DNA of 64,000 nt, from contig NC_014829.1 of assembly GCF_000177235.2 (NCBI RefSeq), positions 4,588,001 to 4,652,000 of the forward strand. The letters are read 5' to 3'. The translations under genes and the position numbers were made by a program. Numbering within the stretch: the stretch's first letter is position 1; every line of letters begins with the position of its first letter. Below the pieces are notes generated by a model. It saw only the letters and a program-made list of their open reading frames with translations. It ran no database searches and was not told the DNA's origin. This document shows positions 17,608 through 26,920 of this stretch, in pieces. The stretch is from Evansella cellulosilytica DSM 2522 (GTDB lineage Bacteria; Bacillota; Bacilli; Bacillales; Salisediminibacteriaceae).

Positions 17608-20220
17608 TTAAATATTTTCTTGTTTCAAAGCTTCAATGATATTCTCTTTTTTCACTTTTGATATAGAGTAAAGCATTGCAGATCCGACAATGACAAAAAC
17701 AGCGATCACGACAACAAGAATACTCATCCAGGGAACCTCAAAACGATATTCAAATGTGTTCATCATTGCTTTGTACAGAAGATACATGATACCAATGCTT
17801 ATCGGTATACCATACAGTAACGATTTAATCCCGTAAAAAATACTTTCATAGTTCATCATTTTATTAAATGACTTAGGCGTCATTCCAACCGACTTCAACA
17901 TTGCAAATTCCCGTTTACGTAAAGAGATACTCGTGGAAATAGTATTAAAAATATTAGCAATTGAAATAACTGTAATCAACACGATAAAACCATATATAAA
18001 CACAGACATCAGTAAAACTAACTGTTCACTTTGCTGACGAGATTGATACACATTGTAAATATATAAGTTCTCGTCAATGTCCTCGATTTCTTCCTGTGTT
18101 TTTAATGGGTCTGAGCTATTCAAATAGATGTAGTCCCGAGAGATAGCCCTGCCTTCAAGATCTATGAGATTCTGGAATACTGCTTCTGAGACAAAGACTT
18201 TTATCTCTGATATGCCACCGCCAGTTGTAACTCCCATAGGTAGCTGATCCGTTAGTGCCTCAATCGTCAATGTACTTACGAAATCTTTCTTGTCATTTTC
18301 CCAATCATCAAAATATATATCTAATTGCTCTCCTTCAGATGTATGAATAGAATGAAACTCAACAAACCTTCCTGCCTGAACATCCTCATATACACCTCTA
18401 TCTACAACGATGGCCGAAAATGTTTTCTCGTCCAATAAAGGCGACACATTCATTCCAATTTCCTGCGCATATGTCTTTAAACTTTCATCATCCAATGCAT
18501 GAATTTCTGTAAAATATGGATAGTGGCCATCCTCTAATATACTAGGGTCATCTTCTACTATTTCCTTTAATCTTTCAGAGATATCCCCTTCTTCTACCAT
18601 CGCATAAAAGGAATATGTCTCTTGCATCATAGAAAAACTAGTAACATCTTCTAAACTAGTAATCGCCTCCACCGACAGTTCATTGAATTCCATATTACCT
18701 GAAGTCGTCAATTGTATATCATAATTAATTTGTTGTTGTGATAGCTCAATGGACTTTTCTAGTGAGTACGTAAAGAACGAGACGACTAGAAATAAAATAA
18801 TACTAACAGTCAGCGAGAAAACAGTGACTTTGTATTTCCGCTTATTTCTTTTTATGTTTTTCAAGCCTATTTCCGCTTCCATTCCAAATAATTTACGTAT
18901 GAGTGTAGACGTCTTTACCGCTTTACCTGTTAGCTTTACATCTGTCGTTTGACGAATTGCATCAATGGCTGATATTTTTGATGCTTTTCTCGCTGGTAGA
19001 TAAGTGGAAATAAATATCGTTAAGGTAGAGACTAAAACTGCTGTCAAAACAGACATCGGTGTCACAACAACAATTAATTTCTCAGTAACATTTAATGCAC
19101 CTTGCAGCAACCTATTAATAAACCAAAATGTTACACCCATTCCGACTAGCCCAGAAATAATACCTAGTGGAATACTGACTAAACCAATCATGGCACCTTC
19201 AAAGAAAACTGAGTTTCTCTTTTGGCTTTTCGTTGCTCCAACACTCGATAGCATTCCTAAATGTCTCGCGCGCTCGGATACCGAAATAGCAAAAGCATTG
19301 TATATTAAAGCAACAGAACCAACAATGATTACTGTCATAATAATGGCAGCCAAAGAGTACATCGTGACTTGTAAATTATCGTTATCTGTTATTCCATGAT
19401 AGCGAAGTAATTCATGATTAAAACTAAGATTATCCGATCCGAGATGAATTTGTTTTGCTAATTCTTCTGCATGAAAAAACAAGGAATTCTGCACATCATT
19501 CAGTATTACAGAGGCAGTAGTAGGATGGTTATCTGAAATTAACGACACATCTGTATACGTTACTGCTGTGTAACCCGGAGACCATGAATATTCCCAATTC
19601 GGACGATCAATAATCCCAACAATCTCATACGTTTCCGTTTTTGTATTCTCTATCGATTCAGTAACTTCACCGTCCAGTATCTCCAGTGAATACTGCTGAT
19701 CAATGAAACTTTCAAGGTGTGCTTCAGTATTTTGTAAAACCCGATTACCTACTTCAAACGAAATCGTATCTCCTATCCGATATGCAACATCTGTATTCTC
19801 CAATATCTCTGAGGATAGTACAATTTCATCGGGCTCCTCAGGAAATCTTCCTTCCCTCAAACTTATTGGCACTTTTTCAAAAGCATTTTCATTGTATTCT
19901 TTAATAAAGATATATGGTTTATATTGATTGTGAGCTCCCTCTAAATAGCTATATCCTCGGTCACCTGACAGAATAAGTAGCTCCGTCGATGGATCATTTT
20001 CGATTGTTTCCGCTTGTTCTGCACTCACATGAAAATAGCTAACATGCCATTCTCCTTTATCGGCAATTAATTGCCGCTGCATGAGATCAAGGAAGGAGAT
20101 TGCTAACGTAGCAACAGCGGTAACCATCGCTACAGAAATGATAGTCCCTATGATTGTTACGAGCGTTCTTCGTTTGTTCTCTTTTAAATGTCTTAATGTA
20201 AGCTTATGCATGATGTTCAT
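17608..20220 (-). CDS. ABC transporter permease with two FtsX domains
   Basis: This 870-residue permease has a first membrane helix near residues 15-40, a large extracellular domain, an FtsX block of three helices (about 290-420), a fifth helix near 465 after a cytoplasmic linker, a second extracellular domain, and a second FtsX block (about 745-860). This is the layout of MacB/BceB/YknZ-like exporters of peptides or lipids. Its ATG overlaps the ATPase gene stop by 4 bases (ATGA), so both proteins are made together. No sensor kinase/regulator pair is adjacent, so a bacitracin-type detox role is only possible. Confidence 0.88.
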   Translation of the reverse strand: MNIMHKLTLRHLKENKRRTLVTIIGTIISVAMVTAVATLAISFLDLMQRQLIADKGEWHVSYFHVSAEQAETIENDPSTELLILSGDRGYSYLEGAHNQYKPYIFIKEYNENAFEKVPISLREGRFPEEPDEIVLSSEILENTDVAYRIGDTISFEVGNRVLQNTEAHLESFIDQQYSLEILDGEVTESIENTKTETYEIVGIIDRPNWEYSWSPGYTAVTYTDVSLISDNHPTTASVILNDVQNSLFFHAEELAKQIHLGSDNLSFNHELLRYHGITDNDNLQVTMYSLAAIIMTVIIVGSVALIYNAFAISVSERARHLGMLSSVGATKSQKRNSVFFEGAMIGLVSIPLGIISGLVGMGVTFWFINRLLQGALNVTEKLIVVVTPMSVLTAVLVSTLTIFISTYLPARKASKISAIDAIRQTTDVKLTGKAVKTSTLIRKLFGMEAEIGLKNIKRNKRKYKVTVFSLTVSIILFLVVSFFTYSLEKSIELSQQQINYDIQLTTSGNMEFNELSVEAITSLEDVTSFSMMQETYSFYAMVEEGDISERLKEIVEDDPSILEDGHYPYFTEIHALDDESLKTYAQEIGMNVSPLLDEKTFSAIVVDRGVYEDVQAGRFVEFHSIHTSEGEQLDIYFDDWENDKKDFVSTLTIEALTDQLPMGVTTGGGISEIKVFVSEAVFQNLIDLEGRAISRDYIYLNSSDPLKTQEEIEDIDENLYIYNVYQSRQQSEQLVLLMSVFIYGFIVLITVISIANIFNTISTSISLRKREFAMLKSVGMTPKSFNKMMNYESIFYGIKSLLYGIPISIGIMYLLYKAMMNTFEYRFEVPWMSILVVVIAVFVIVGSAMLYSISKVKKENIIEALKQENI

Positions 20221-20900
20221 GGTCGAATCACCTCGTCCTTAGCAACCTTGCCGTCTTCTATCGCAATAACGCGATCAGCCTGGAGGGCAATTTGTTCATC
20301 ATGTGTAATTACAATTAAAGTTTGGTTAAACGTTCTATTAAACATTTTAAAGAGCGCCATAATCTCCTGACTATTTTTACTATCGAGATTACCCGTTGGC
20401 TCATCCGCTAACATAATTGCCGGATTACTAATGAGCGCACGTCCTATTGAAACACGTTGCTGTTGACCACCTGACAGCTGATTAGGCAGATGTTTCAATC
20501 GTGTAGATAAATTAAGTATTTTAACAATATCATCAAATTGTGCCTTGTCTACTTTATGCTCATCTAATAGCAGCGGCAGTGTAATATTTTCCTCGACCGT
20601 TAAAATTGGAATAAGATTATAAAATTGATAAATTAAACCGATTTGTCTTCTTCGAAAAACTGCTAACTGCGTTTCATCCAACTTATAAATATCGGTATTA
20701 TCTACAAATACCTTACCCCCTGATGGCCGATCTACTCCCCCAAGCAAATGAAGCAGTGTTGATTTACCAGAACCAGAAGGACCAATAATCGCGACAAACT
20801 CACCTTTTTTCACACTAAACGATACATCATCAAGTGCTTTTACTACTGTGTCACCAGTTCCGTACACTTTAGACAGATTTTCTATTTTTAAGATTTCCAT
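20217..20900 (-). CDS. ABC transporter ATP-binding protein (MacB/LolD type)
   Basis: This 227-residue ATPase drives the downstream permease. Walker A is IGPSGSGKST (about 39-48), the signature is LSGGQQQR (about 141-148), Walker B is ImLADEPTGNLDS (about 161-173), and the switch histidine is in VITHD. The ADEPTGNLDS form is typical of the MacB/LolD group working with FtsX-type permeases. GGAGG precedes the ATG. Just upstream is a three-part 11-bp spaced repeat that may bind an OmpR-type regulator. Confidence 0.93.
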   Translation of the reverse strand: MEILKIENLSKVYGTGDTVVKALDDVSFSVKKGEFVAIIGPSGSGKSTLLHLLGGVDRPSGGKVFVDNTDIYKLDETQLAVFRRRQIGLIYQFYNLIPILTVEENITLPLLLDEHKVDKAQFDDIVKILNLSTRLKHLPNQLSGGQQQRVSIGRALISNPAIMLADEPTGNLDSKNSQEIMALFKMFNRTFNQTLIVITHDEQIALQADRVIAIEDGKVAKDEVIRP

Positions 20901-21377
20901 ATCTCATAACCTCCATTTATTCTTGCTGACTTTACTATAACTGGCTAAAATGACTGTCCGGTGACTCTTAAGTGACAATTTAGTCATATTACATATAAAA
21001 AACTAGTTTGTAAAAATTTATTCTATTTTCTATTCCCTTCCTTCCTTAGCTTTACCTTCTTGTTGAAAGTTAAAAATGTATTCACTGCTACTTTAATTCG
21101 TGATTTTTCTTAAACGAACTTAACAACTCATGAAGTTACACTCTGTACTTATTGGAAACATGATAAAATGAAAGTGTTCCCGCAGTGTCATCCCCATACA
21201 TATGATTCGAGGCCTTGAATGGCCTTATAACTTCAATGATAATTTCCAATGTCAGTTGGCGCATGGATTACGTCTCATGCGTGACTTCTTATGCTAGTGC
21301 TTTTTATACTCCTCTTTAATAAATGTTTGACCCTGAAGTATAGATGAGGGTTGATAATAAATATATGATGGAAGATC
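20901..21377. other. Divergent intergenic region
   Basis: No gene is seen. It holds the promoter and the three TGAC half-sites of the ABC operon near its left end. The remainder upstream of the MerR gene shows no clear feature to me. Confidence 0.5.
20934..20976 (-). promoter_or_regulatory. OmpR/PhoB-type triple half-site with -10 box
   Basis: TGAC occurs at 20951, 20962 and 20973, an exact 11-base period. On the minus strand these read GTCA boxes ending about 11 bases upstream of a TATAGT -10 box (20934-20939). This spacing is typical of OmpR/PhoB-family activators that replace a -35 box. The regulator is not encoded in this window. Confidence 0.5.
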
Positions 21378-21398
21378 TTGAGAAAAGGAGGAATGACA

Positions 21399-21833
21399 AT
21401 GGGTGGGCTCACTATCGGCCGTATTGCACAATTATCCCAGGTGAGTATTGAGACCGTGAGATACTACGAGAAACGTGGGCTTATTTCTGAAGCAACGAGA
21501 TCTGAGTCAGGATATAGGCTTTTTACACATAAGACAATTGAGGATATTCGATTTATAAAATCCGCACAGGCGTTAGGGCTAACACTAGAAGAAATTCGAC
21601 AAGTTTTAATGATTTTTTATTCTTCCGAAGAAGTGGAGACATCGACTATGTTTGCACTAGCTGAGGAAAAATTGAAGCAAATCGAATCTAAAATAGCTCA
21701 GCTACAACACCAAAAGCACCTATTGAAAAAGGTCTTACTCAAATCTCATACTCCTCATCCTATTCTCAAAGATCAATGTCCCGTCATACAATCAATAATG
21801 AAAGGAGATCATGACAATAGCCATGAAGATTGA
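21399..21833 (+). CDS. MerR-family transcriptional regulator
   Basis: The N-terminal winged helix-turn-helix has the MerR signature GRIAQLSQVSIETVRYYEKRGLI, followed by the usual coiled-coil dimerisation helix (about residues 75-115). The C-terminal segment HPILKDQCPVIQSIM resembles the metal-binding loop of mercury-type MerR proteins, but only one of their three cysteines is present, so the effector is uncertain. The ATG at 21399 is chosen since AAAGGAGG lies 9 bases upstream. It overlaps the next gene by 23 bases, so the two are co-expressed. Confidence 0.85.
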   Translation: MGGLTIGRIAQLSQVSIETVRYYEKRGLISEATRSESGYRLFTHKTIEDIRFIKSAQALGLTLEEIRQVLMIFYSSEEVETSTMFALAEEKLKQIESKIAQLQHQKHLLKKVLLKSHTPHPILKDQCPVIQSIMKGDHDNSHED

Positions 21834-22068
21834 AGTGTTTATACAAAACCTTGAGTCCGACCACTGCTTCATCGAGGATGTAAAAGCAACAGCATGTTCA
21901 GATTGTGAAATAAAACTATATCATGAAAGAGACAACGAATTTGCTGAGAAACGTGATTTCTATTCGATTCAACATTTACCATCCGTAGTCATTAACGGAA
22001 AAATTGTAGATCATGACAAATTGATTAAAGCCAATAAAGGTAAATCATGCCGAGAAAAAACTGAATGA
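21811..22068 (+). CDS. Small thioredoxin-fold protein
   Basis: This protein of about 85 residues has a thioredoxin-like layout: strand KIEVFIQ, cysteine pair ATACSDCEIKLY (CxxC as CSDC), and a cis-proline type strand HLPSVVINGKIV. It may bind metal or serve as a small disulfide carrier for a stress sensed by the MerR protein in front. The ATG at 21811 has a very close AGGAG; the ATG at 21823 is an alternative. It is translationally coupled to merR-like gene by overlap. Exact role unknown. Confidence 0.7.
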   Translation: MTIAMKIEVFIQNLESDHCFIEDVKATACSDCEIKLYHERDNEFAEKRDFYSIQHLPSVVINGKIVDHDKLIKANKGKSCREKTE

Positions 22069-22085
22069 ACATATGTTTCACGAAA

Positions 22086-22121
22086 AAAGACATCCCTGTT
22101 CTCTTTCCAGGGATGTCTTTT
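22086..22121 (+). terminator. Terminator after the MerR/thioredoxin-like pair
   Basis: AAAAGACATCCCTG and CAGGGATGTCTTTT form a 14-base perfect stem around a nine-base loop. Confidence 0.92.
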
Positions 22122-22162
22122 GCCTGTTTTCAGGCAGCTTTCTATATTAACTAAACTTTGGC

Positions 22163-24940
22163 TTATAAATTTCTCATACTAAAGGAATTTGCTAATTTAA
22201 ATGTTATTTCCTTCACTTCAAGACCGCCAAGTGAGAAATAGAGCTTTAGATAATTATGTTGATTTACAAAAAACATTTGCTTCGTTTGAGATACCCATTC
22301 CCCTCCGGTACCGTTAAATGTGAGCGTCGCTACTGGCATATTATTTGCAAATATTGTAACAGGCATCTGAGCAAGTTCACCCGCGAAGGAACGTACCGTT
22401 AGTGTCACCTCGTACATACCAGACTGATCAACCGAGATTGCGAAAGCATGTGAACTGCCTGTAGATGTATCAACATCCATAAGATTGATACTTTCACCGT
22501 CTTTTACATGCTGATATGAAACGTCAAAATCCAGCTCTTCTTCCACCTCTTCATCTAAACCAATTACGTCAATCGCGCCATCATTTAAACCAAGCGTACG
22601 TTCCATGACAGGAGAACGCATAATAAATTTACAGATATTAGCTGCACTCCGTAATAGTTCGCCTCTTGTTAATGTACCATCCTCAATGGATGAAATAGTG
22701 TTATCTTCAAATGGATTTGCCTCAGGCTCTCCAACAACCATGTACAAATCATTTTGAGAACGAACCATCGCAGCAGTATTTTCCCGATTCGCTTTTTCAC
22801 CCTCTTGATTAACTTTAGCCCACCAATCAGTCATAACAATTCCGTCGAATCCCCACTCGTCACGTAGAATACGGGTATTTTGATCATAAAGTCCGGCAGT
22901 CCAAATACCATTGACTCCACCATATGTTGTCATCATTGAGTAGGCTTTACCTTCTTTAACTGCCATTTCAAACCCTTTTAAATATATTTCCCTTAGTGCT
23001 CTTTCAGAGACGATACAGTTGATGTCGTGCCTGTGGAATTCTTGATTATTTGCACTAAGGTGTTTTAGTGTACCTGTTACACCTACTCGATGCATACCGT
23101 TTAGCTGGGCAACAGCCATCTTTCCAGTGAGATACGGATCTTCAGAAAAATATTCGAAGTTACGTCCGTTTAATGGATTACGATGAATATTCATGCCAGG
23201 TCCAAGAAGTGTATCAACTCGGTTTTTACGCATTTCAAGTCCAGTCATTTCAAATAGATCCTCGATTAACTCCAAGTTAAAGGTTGAGGCTAAAAGCGTA
23301 CCATTAGGTAATGAAAATGCTTTTGTACCTATGTCCATGCGAATGCCAGATGGACCATCCGCACAGCAAACTGCTGGAATGCTAAAATCATTAAGTTTAT
23401 CTGAAATCCCTCCAAAGGCACCGGCAGTACCTGGTGTGACTCTAGGGGAGTTCATTCCTTGTCCACGAACGATGCTCGCAAGATCTTCATCCGATAACTG
23501 ATCAAGGAAAGTATCGAGTGAAACTTTACCATGATAAACGTCTGTTAGCTTATGCCCACGGTTACCCGTGTATTCACGACTCGTTGGACGTTCACTTAAA
23601 TATCTTTCCTGTACATCGATTGTACGCAATGGCACATTCTCATAAGCTACCTCGTACCCATTTTCATTTGCAATTGGTTTTATTCTTTGGAATGGCGTGA
23701 CAGGTGCCATATTTTCACTTAACGATTCTATCACCTGTAATGCATCTATATTGTAATCAAAGACAGGGCTTGCAGATCTGACGTCTGTCCCAGCATAAAT
23801 ACGGTAAGTTCCCTTTTCTAATATGTAAGACGATTTATATCCGGTAACTCCGTTATCATCATAGCATGCAAAATCATTAACAGGGATGGATATATCGAGT
23901 GTTTGGCGTTTGCCAGCTTCAAGTAGCATGGTTTTAGCAAAAGAAACGAGTGAACGTGAAGGATTTCCGAGGAGACCCTGCGGCTTTTCAACGTAAACCT
24001 GAACTACTTCTTTACCACTTATCTTACCTGTATTTGTAACATTGACTTTTAAGTTGATTATTCCTTCACTTTCTGTAGCTTCAATAACCTCGGTTGCAAA
24101 GCTTGTATAGGATAAACCAAATCCAAATGGGTACAGAACTTTATCTTTTGCGAAGGTTTCAAAATAACGATAACCTACATAAATATCTTCCTGATAAATG
24201 CCTATATCCTCATGGCCAAAGTTTTCAGTTGACGGATTATCATTAATAGAATAGGAAATGGTATCCGTTAATTTACCAGATGGGCTAACTTTTCCTGTCA
24301 GGACGTCAATCAGTCCATTTCCGCCTTCCATACCACCTTGCCATCCATAGACAATAGCACTTGGATTAAAGTCGATTGCCCATTTCATATCGATAATATT
24401 TCCAACATTTAAAATAACTGCTGTCTTTGAAAATGCCTTCGTGACCATTTCAATCATCTTATTTTCTACATCCGTTAATAGAAAGCTCCCGGGATCTGCA
24501 GTATTATCACGGTCTTCACCAGCTGTTCTTCCAATCATGATTAACGCCATATCAGAGTTTACTGCTGCATCAGCAACCATCTCTTCGGTTACAGGCATTT
24601 CTTTTTGAGACCACGGCTCGCCTGCCCAACCTTCACCTTTATCAAACGGATTTTCCTCTAGCCAATCCTCATAAACTTGAAGTAAAGATTGATTTAAATG
24701 AATATCAGGACAATCTTTCAAAGCATCAAGCGGACTTGACACATACGATACGTTTACCATACCACCTGAGCCTGTCCCACTCTTGAAATAATTAAACTGA
24801 TTACGTCCGAAAATGGAAATAGTCGTTCCTGCCTTTATTGGCAGTGTCTCTTTTTCATTTTTCAATAAAACGGCACCTTCTGCAACTGCAGTTCGCGCCA
24901 AGTCAGTATATCGATTCCAATCAAGTGTATATTTTTTCAT
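22163..24940 (-). CDS. Beta-glucosidase, glycoside hydrolase family 3, permuted domains
   Basis: This 925-residue enzyme removes beta-linked glucose or related sugars. Domain order is unusual: the GH3 C-domain comes first (AVLLKNEKETLPI, about residues 25-250), then a fibronectin-III-like domain (about 280-400), then the catalytic TIM barrel (about 470-800) with KHLSANNQE and the nucleophile Asp in GFDGIVMTDWW (about residue 704), then a C-terminal beta domain. Permuted GH3 enzymes are known, for example in Ruminococcus albus. No signal peptide, so it acts inside the cell. AAGGAGGAC precedes the ATG. Confidence 0.9.
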   Translation of the reverse strand: MKKYTLDWNRYTDLARTAVAEGAVLLKNEKETLPIKAGTTISIFGRNQFNYFKSGTGSGGMVNVSYVSSPLDALKDCPDIHLNQSLLQVYEDWLEENPFDKGEGWAGEPWSQKEMPVTEEMVADAAVNSDMALIMIGRTAGEDRDNTADPGSFLLTDVENKMIEMVTKAFSKTAVILNVGNIIDMKWAIDFNPSAIVYGWQGGMEGGNGLIDVLTGKVSPSGKLTDTISYSINDNPSTENFGHEDIGIYQEDIYVGYRYFETFAKDKVLYPFGFGLSYTSFATEVIEATESEGIINLKVNVTNTGKISGKEVVQVYVEKPQGLLGNPSRSLVSFAKTMLLEAGKRQTLDISIPVNDFACYDDNGVTGYKSSYILEKGTYRIYAGTDVRSASPVFDYNIDALQVIESLSENMAPVTPFQRIKPIANENGYEVAYENVPLRTIDVQERYLSERPTSREYTGNRGHKLTDVYHGKVSLDTFLDQLSDEDLASIVRGQGMNSPRVTPGTAGAFGGISDKLNDFSIPAVCCADGPSGIRMDIGTKAFSLPNGTLLASTFNLELIEDLFEMTGLEMRKNRVDTLLGPGMNIHRNPLNGRNFEYFSEDPYLTGKMAVAQLNGMHRVGVTGTLKHLSANNQEFHRHDINCIVSERALREIYLKGFEMAVKEGKAYSMMTTYGGVNGIWTAGLYDQNTRILRDEWGFDGIVMTDWWAKVNQEGEKANRENTAAMVRSQNDLYMVVGEPEANPFEDNTISSIEDGTLTRGELLRSAANICKFIMRSPVMERTLGLNDGAIDVIGLDEEVEEELDFDVSYQHVKDGESINLMDVDTSTGSSHAFAISVDQSGMYEVTLTVRSFAGELAQMPVTIFANNMPVATLTFNGTGGEWVSQTKQMFFVNQHNYLKLYFSLGGLEVKEITFKLANSFSMRNL

Positions 24941-25340
24941 CTTTATGTCCTCCTTAGCTTTCTGAATCCATTACTCAAATTTTGTTAGGTTTTAAAATAT
25001 TCACTTACTCCATCTTATCTCTTACTTCTAATTGGGTAAATGCTTTTTCACAAACTTTTACATATATTGCAAAAAAATTCACTGAATGTTGTTACATTGA
25101 CATAATAATAGCTGTAACAATATTATTTGTAAGATATTTTGAGGTAGTCACAAAAACTGACTTTTTATTTAAACCTGCTTCACCATCTCAGGGTTAATGT
25201 TAATCTCACGCATGTCATTAACAATGATCGCAACTTAATTTGTTTGCTTCCTTTACTTACTAATATTTTTTCGCTATGATAATAACATACACAAAACGAA
25301 ACGGTTACGATTTATAACCGTTAAGGAGGATAAAAGATTT
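24941..25340. other. Intergenic region with an operator-like palindrome
   Basis: No gene with a ribosome site is seen. The left part must carry the GH3 promoter on the minus strand; the right end carries the palindrome described at 25300-25322. Confidence 0.5.
25300..25322 (+). promoter_or_regulatory. Operator-like inverted repeat before rpsN2 (possible Zur site)
   Basis: AACGGTTA and TAACCGTT form a perfect 8-base inverted repeat with a 7-base spacer, placed between a TATGATAAT -10-like box and the ribosome site of the S14 gene. Zinc-independent S14 genes are normally repressed by Zur in Bacillus. The sequence does not match the 7-1-7 Zur consensus well, so the identity of the regulator is inference. 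Confidence 0.45.
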
Positions 25341-25610
25341 ATGGCTAAAAAATCAATGGTAGCTAAGGAAAGAAAACGACAAGCTTTAGTTGCTCAATAT
25401 GCGGAGTTAAGAAAAGAATTAAAAGCTAAGGGAGATTACGAGGCGTTACGAAAGCTTCCTAAGGATTCAAACCCTAACCGTCTTGCTAGACGATGTGAAA
25501 TGACAGGGAGACCGAGAGGTGTTCTTCGCAAATTTAAACTCTCAAGAATTGCATTTAGAGAATTAGCACATAAGGGACAAATTCCTGGTGTCAAAAAATC
25601 CAGTTGGTAA
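25341..25610 (+). CDS. rpsN2: 30S ribosomal protein S14, zinc-independent form
   Basis: This 89-residue S14 lacks the four zinc-binding cysteines of the short S14 form and is of the long type ([23 protein letters not shown] at the start, ending [17 protein letters not shown]). The long form replaces the zinc form when zinc is scarce, freeing zinc. AAGGAGG precedes the ATG. It is followed 96 bases later by a CobW-like gene, which fits a zinc-limitation unit. One cysteine remains ([11 protein letters not shown]), which is normal for the long form. Confidence 0.95.
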   Translation: MAKKSMVAKERKRQALVAQYAELRKELKAKGDYEALRKLPKDSNPNRLARRCEMTGRPRGVLRKFKLSRIAFRELAHKGQIPGVKKSSW

Positions 25611-25706
25611 TAGGAAAGCGCAGCTGTCTGTGTTAAAGAATCTCAGACTTTTGGAGTTCTCCTTTTATAGAGGCTATTGATGTAAGTTACCAGAAGGGAG
25701 GTAACA

Positions 25707-26756
25707 ATGACAGCGGAAAAACAAGTTCCCATTACATTAGTAACGGGGATGTCTGACAGTATAAAATCTTCTTTAATTCAGAACATGAAATTACAAAACA
25801 AGTCTAAAGTTATTCTTTTTCGAGACCGTACTGTAGAAAATCGAGAAATTTTTGAGGAAGAGTTTATTCAAGATAATATACTAACCGAAGTAGTGCACGA
25901 TATAGAGATATTCACTGAAAAGGATCTACTTTCTATTCTAATGGAACGAACTAATAAGAAAATGGACTCGATCATTATTGATCTAGAAAGGTTTTCAAAT
26001 ATCAAACTTCACTTTCCTCATTATTTCAAATTGGAAGACGATGATCCCGTAAACGTGGCACATGTCCATGTTGTTGATGCGGTTACTTTCTGGTTTCAAT
26101 ATTCTTCTACAAAGTATGTTGCATCATCGGACGGGAGAGAAACATATGAATCATCAATTGGAGAACTTTTAATTGCACCATTAGAAATGGCAGACACCAT
26201 TGTCATCGGAAACAATGACAAGATTAACCAAGAACGTTTAGCTGAGTTACAATGGTTTTTAAATAAGCTAAATCCACTAGCTACAATTGTTACTCTGAAT
26301 GATTTCAAAAGGGATAGTAAGCTTTTCGAGGAAAAAAACATGAGAAAGTGGCGTAACCCTCATGAGCTTTACACTTTTCAATTACAATTATTTGAGCAGA
26401 AAAAAACACTCATGCTCGTTAGTGATTATGGAATTGATACGTATATTTATCGTAGTCCTTTTCCCGTTTCTATGGAAGGTCTTGAAGAGTTTTTCAAACA
26501 ACTTCCTGATGGAATATTACGTACAAAGGCAGTATGTTATAGTCCTTCAGAAAAACAAACGTATTATTTTTCACAAATCGGGTCTTCTATCGAAGTATTT
26601 TCAGAGGAAGAAACTTATGTTGAACAAATTCCAAGCAAAACGCTATCAGAATTTCTATTTATTGGTGACCATTTAGACCCACTTACTATTCAAAACGAAC
26701 TGGATAATTCTTTACTTAAATATGAGACCCCTTCAGTTCGTAAAATGTCTAAATAG
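25707..26756 (+). CDS. CobW/YciC-like protein with degraded P-loop
   Basis: The 349 residues align along the whole length with COG0523 GTPases such as YciC: start PITLVTGM, VNVAHVHVVDAVTFWFQY, the C-terminal domain DTYIYRSPFPVSMEGLEEFFKQLPDGILRTKAVCYSPSE, and the end FLFIGDHLDPLTIQNELDNSLL. The Walker A is broken, however: GMSDSIKSS where G-x4-G-K-S/T is expected, and the CxCC metal motif is missing. Either the protein has lost GTP hydrolysis and acts as a partner, or it is decaying. The neighbour is zinc-independent S14, so a zinc-starvation role is likely. GGGAGG precedes the ATG. Confidence 0.75.
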   Translation: MTAEKQVPITLVTGMSDSIKSSLIQNMKLQNKSKVILFRDRTVENREIFEEEFIQDNILTEVVHDIEIFTEKDLLSILMERTNKKMDSIIIDLERFSNIKLHFPHYFKLEDDDPVNVAHVHVVDAVTFWFQYSSTKYVASSDGRETYESSIGELLIAPLEMADTIVIGNNDKINQERLAELQWFLNKLNPLATIVTLNDFKRDSKLFEEKNMRKWRNPHELYTFQLQLFEQKKTLMLVSDYGIDTYIYRSPFPVSMEGLEEFFKQLPDGILRTKAVCYSPSEKQTYYFSQIGSSIEVFSEEETYVEQIPSKTLSEFLFIGDHLDPLTIQNELDNSLLKYETPSVRKMSK

Positions 26757-26768
26757 CATGCATACGCA

Positions 26769-26800
26769 AAAATCCCCTTACTTTTTGTAGGGGGATTTAA
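26769..26800 (+). terminator. Terminator after the CobW-like gene
   Basis: AAAATCCCC and GGGGATTT form a stem around TTACTTTTTGTAG, with T-rich sequence after it. It lies about 100 bases before the left boundary of the island. Confidence 0.85.
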
Positions 26801-26897
26801 ATTTACCTTCTTTAATTAAATGTCCATTGGCAAGCCGGGCATATAGGAGCAGCCTCTTTTATTTTTTACTAAGTTACCAAGTTTTCTAATATTTTTT

Positions 26898-26920
26898 CAT
26901 CACTTATGATACGGTTCTCC
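26898..26920. other. Left attachment site (attL)
   Basis: The minus strand shows GAACCGTATCA (11 bases) identical to the site in rlmH, flanked by AAGTGATG, also shared. It overlaps the last codons of the recombinase gene. Compared with the staphylococcal SCC site (GAAGCATATCATAAATGA, from memory), the sequence GAACCGTATCATAAGTGA differs at three positions. Confidence 0.85.

Noticed and set aside
24982-25197. A 71-codon plus-strand frame before rpsN2
   Set aside because: No ribosome site, low-complexity hydrophobic translation, and it occupies the promoter region of the divergent GH3 gene.
26815-26865. Minus-strand fragment reading EAAPICPACQWTFN before a stop
   Set aside because: It has a CxxC motif but a stop codon just upstream and no start; too short to support a gene. 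It could be a remnant of whatever followed rlmH.
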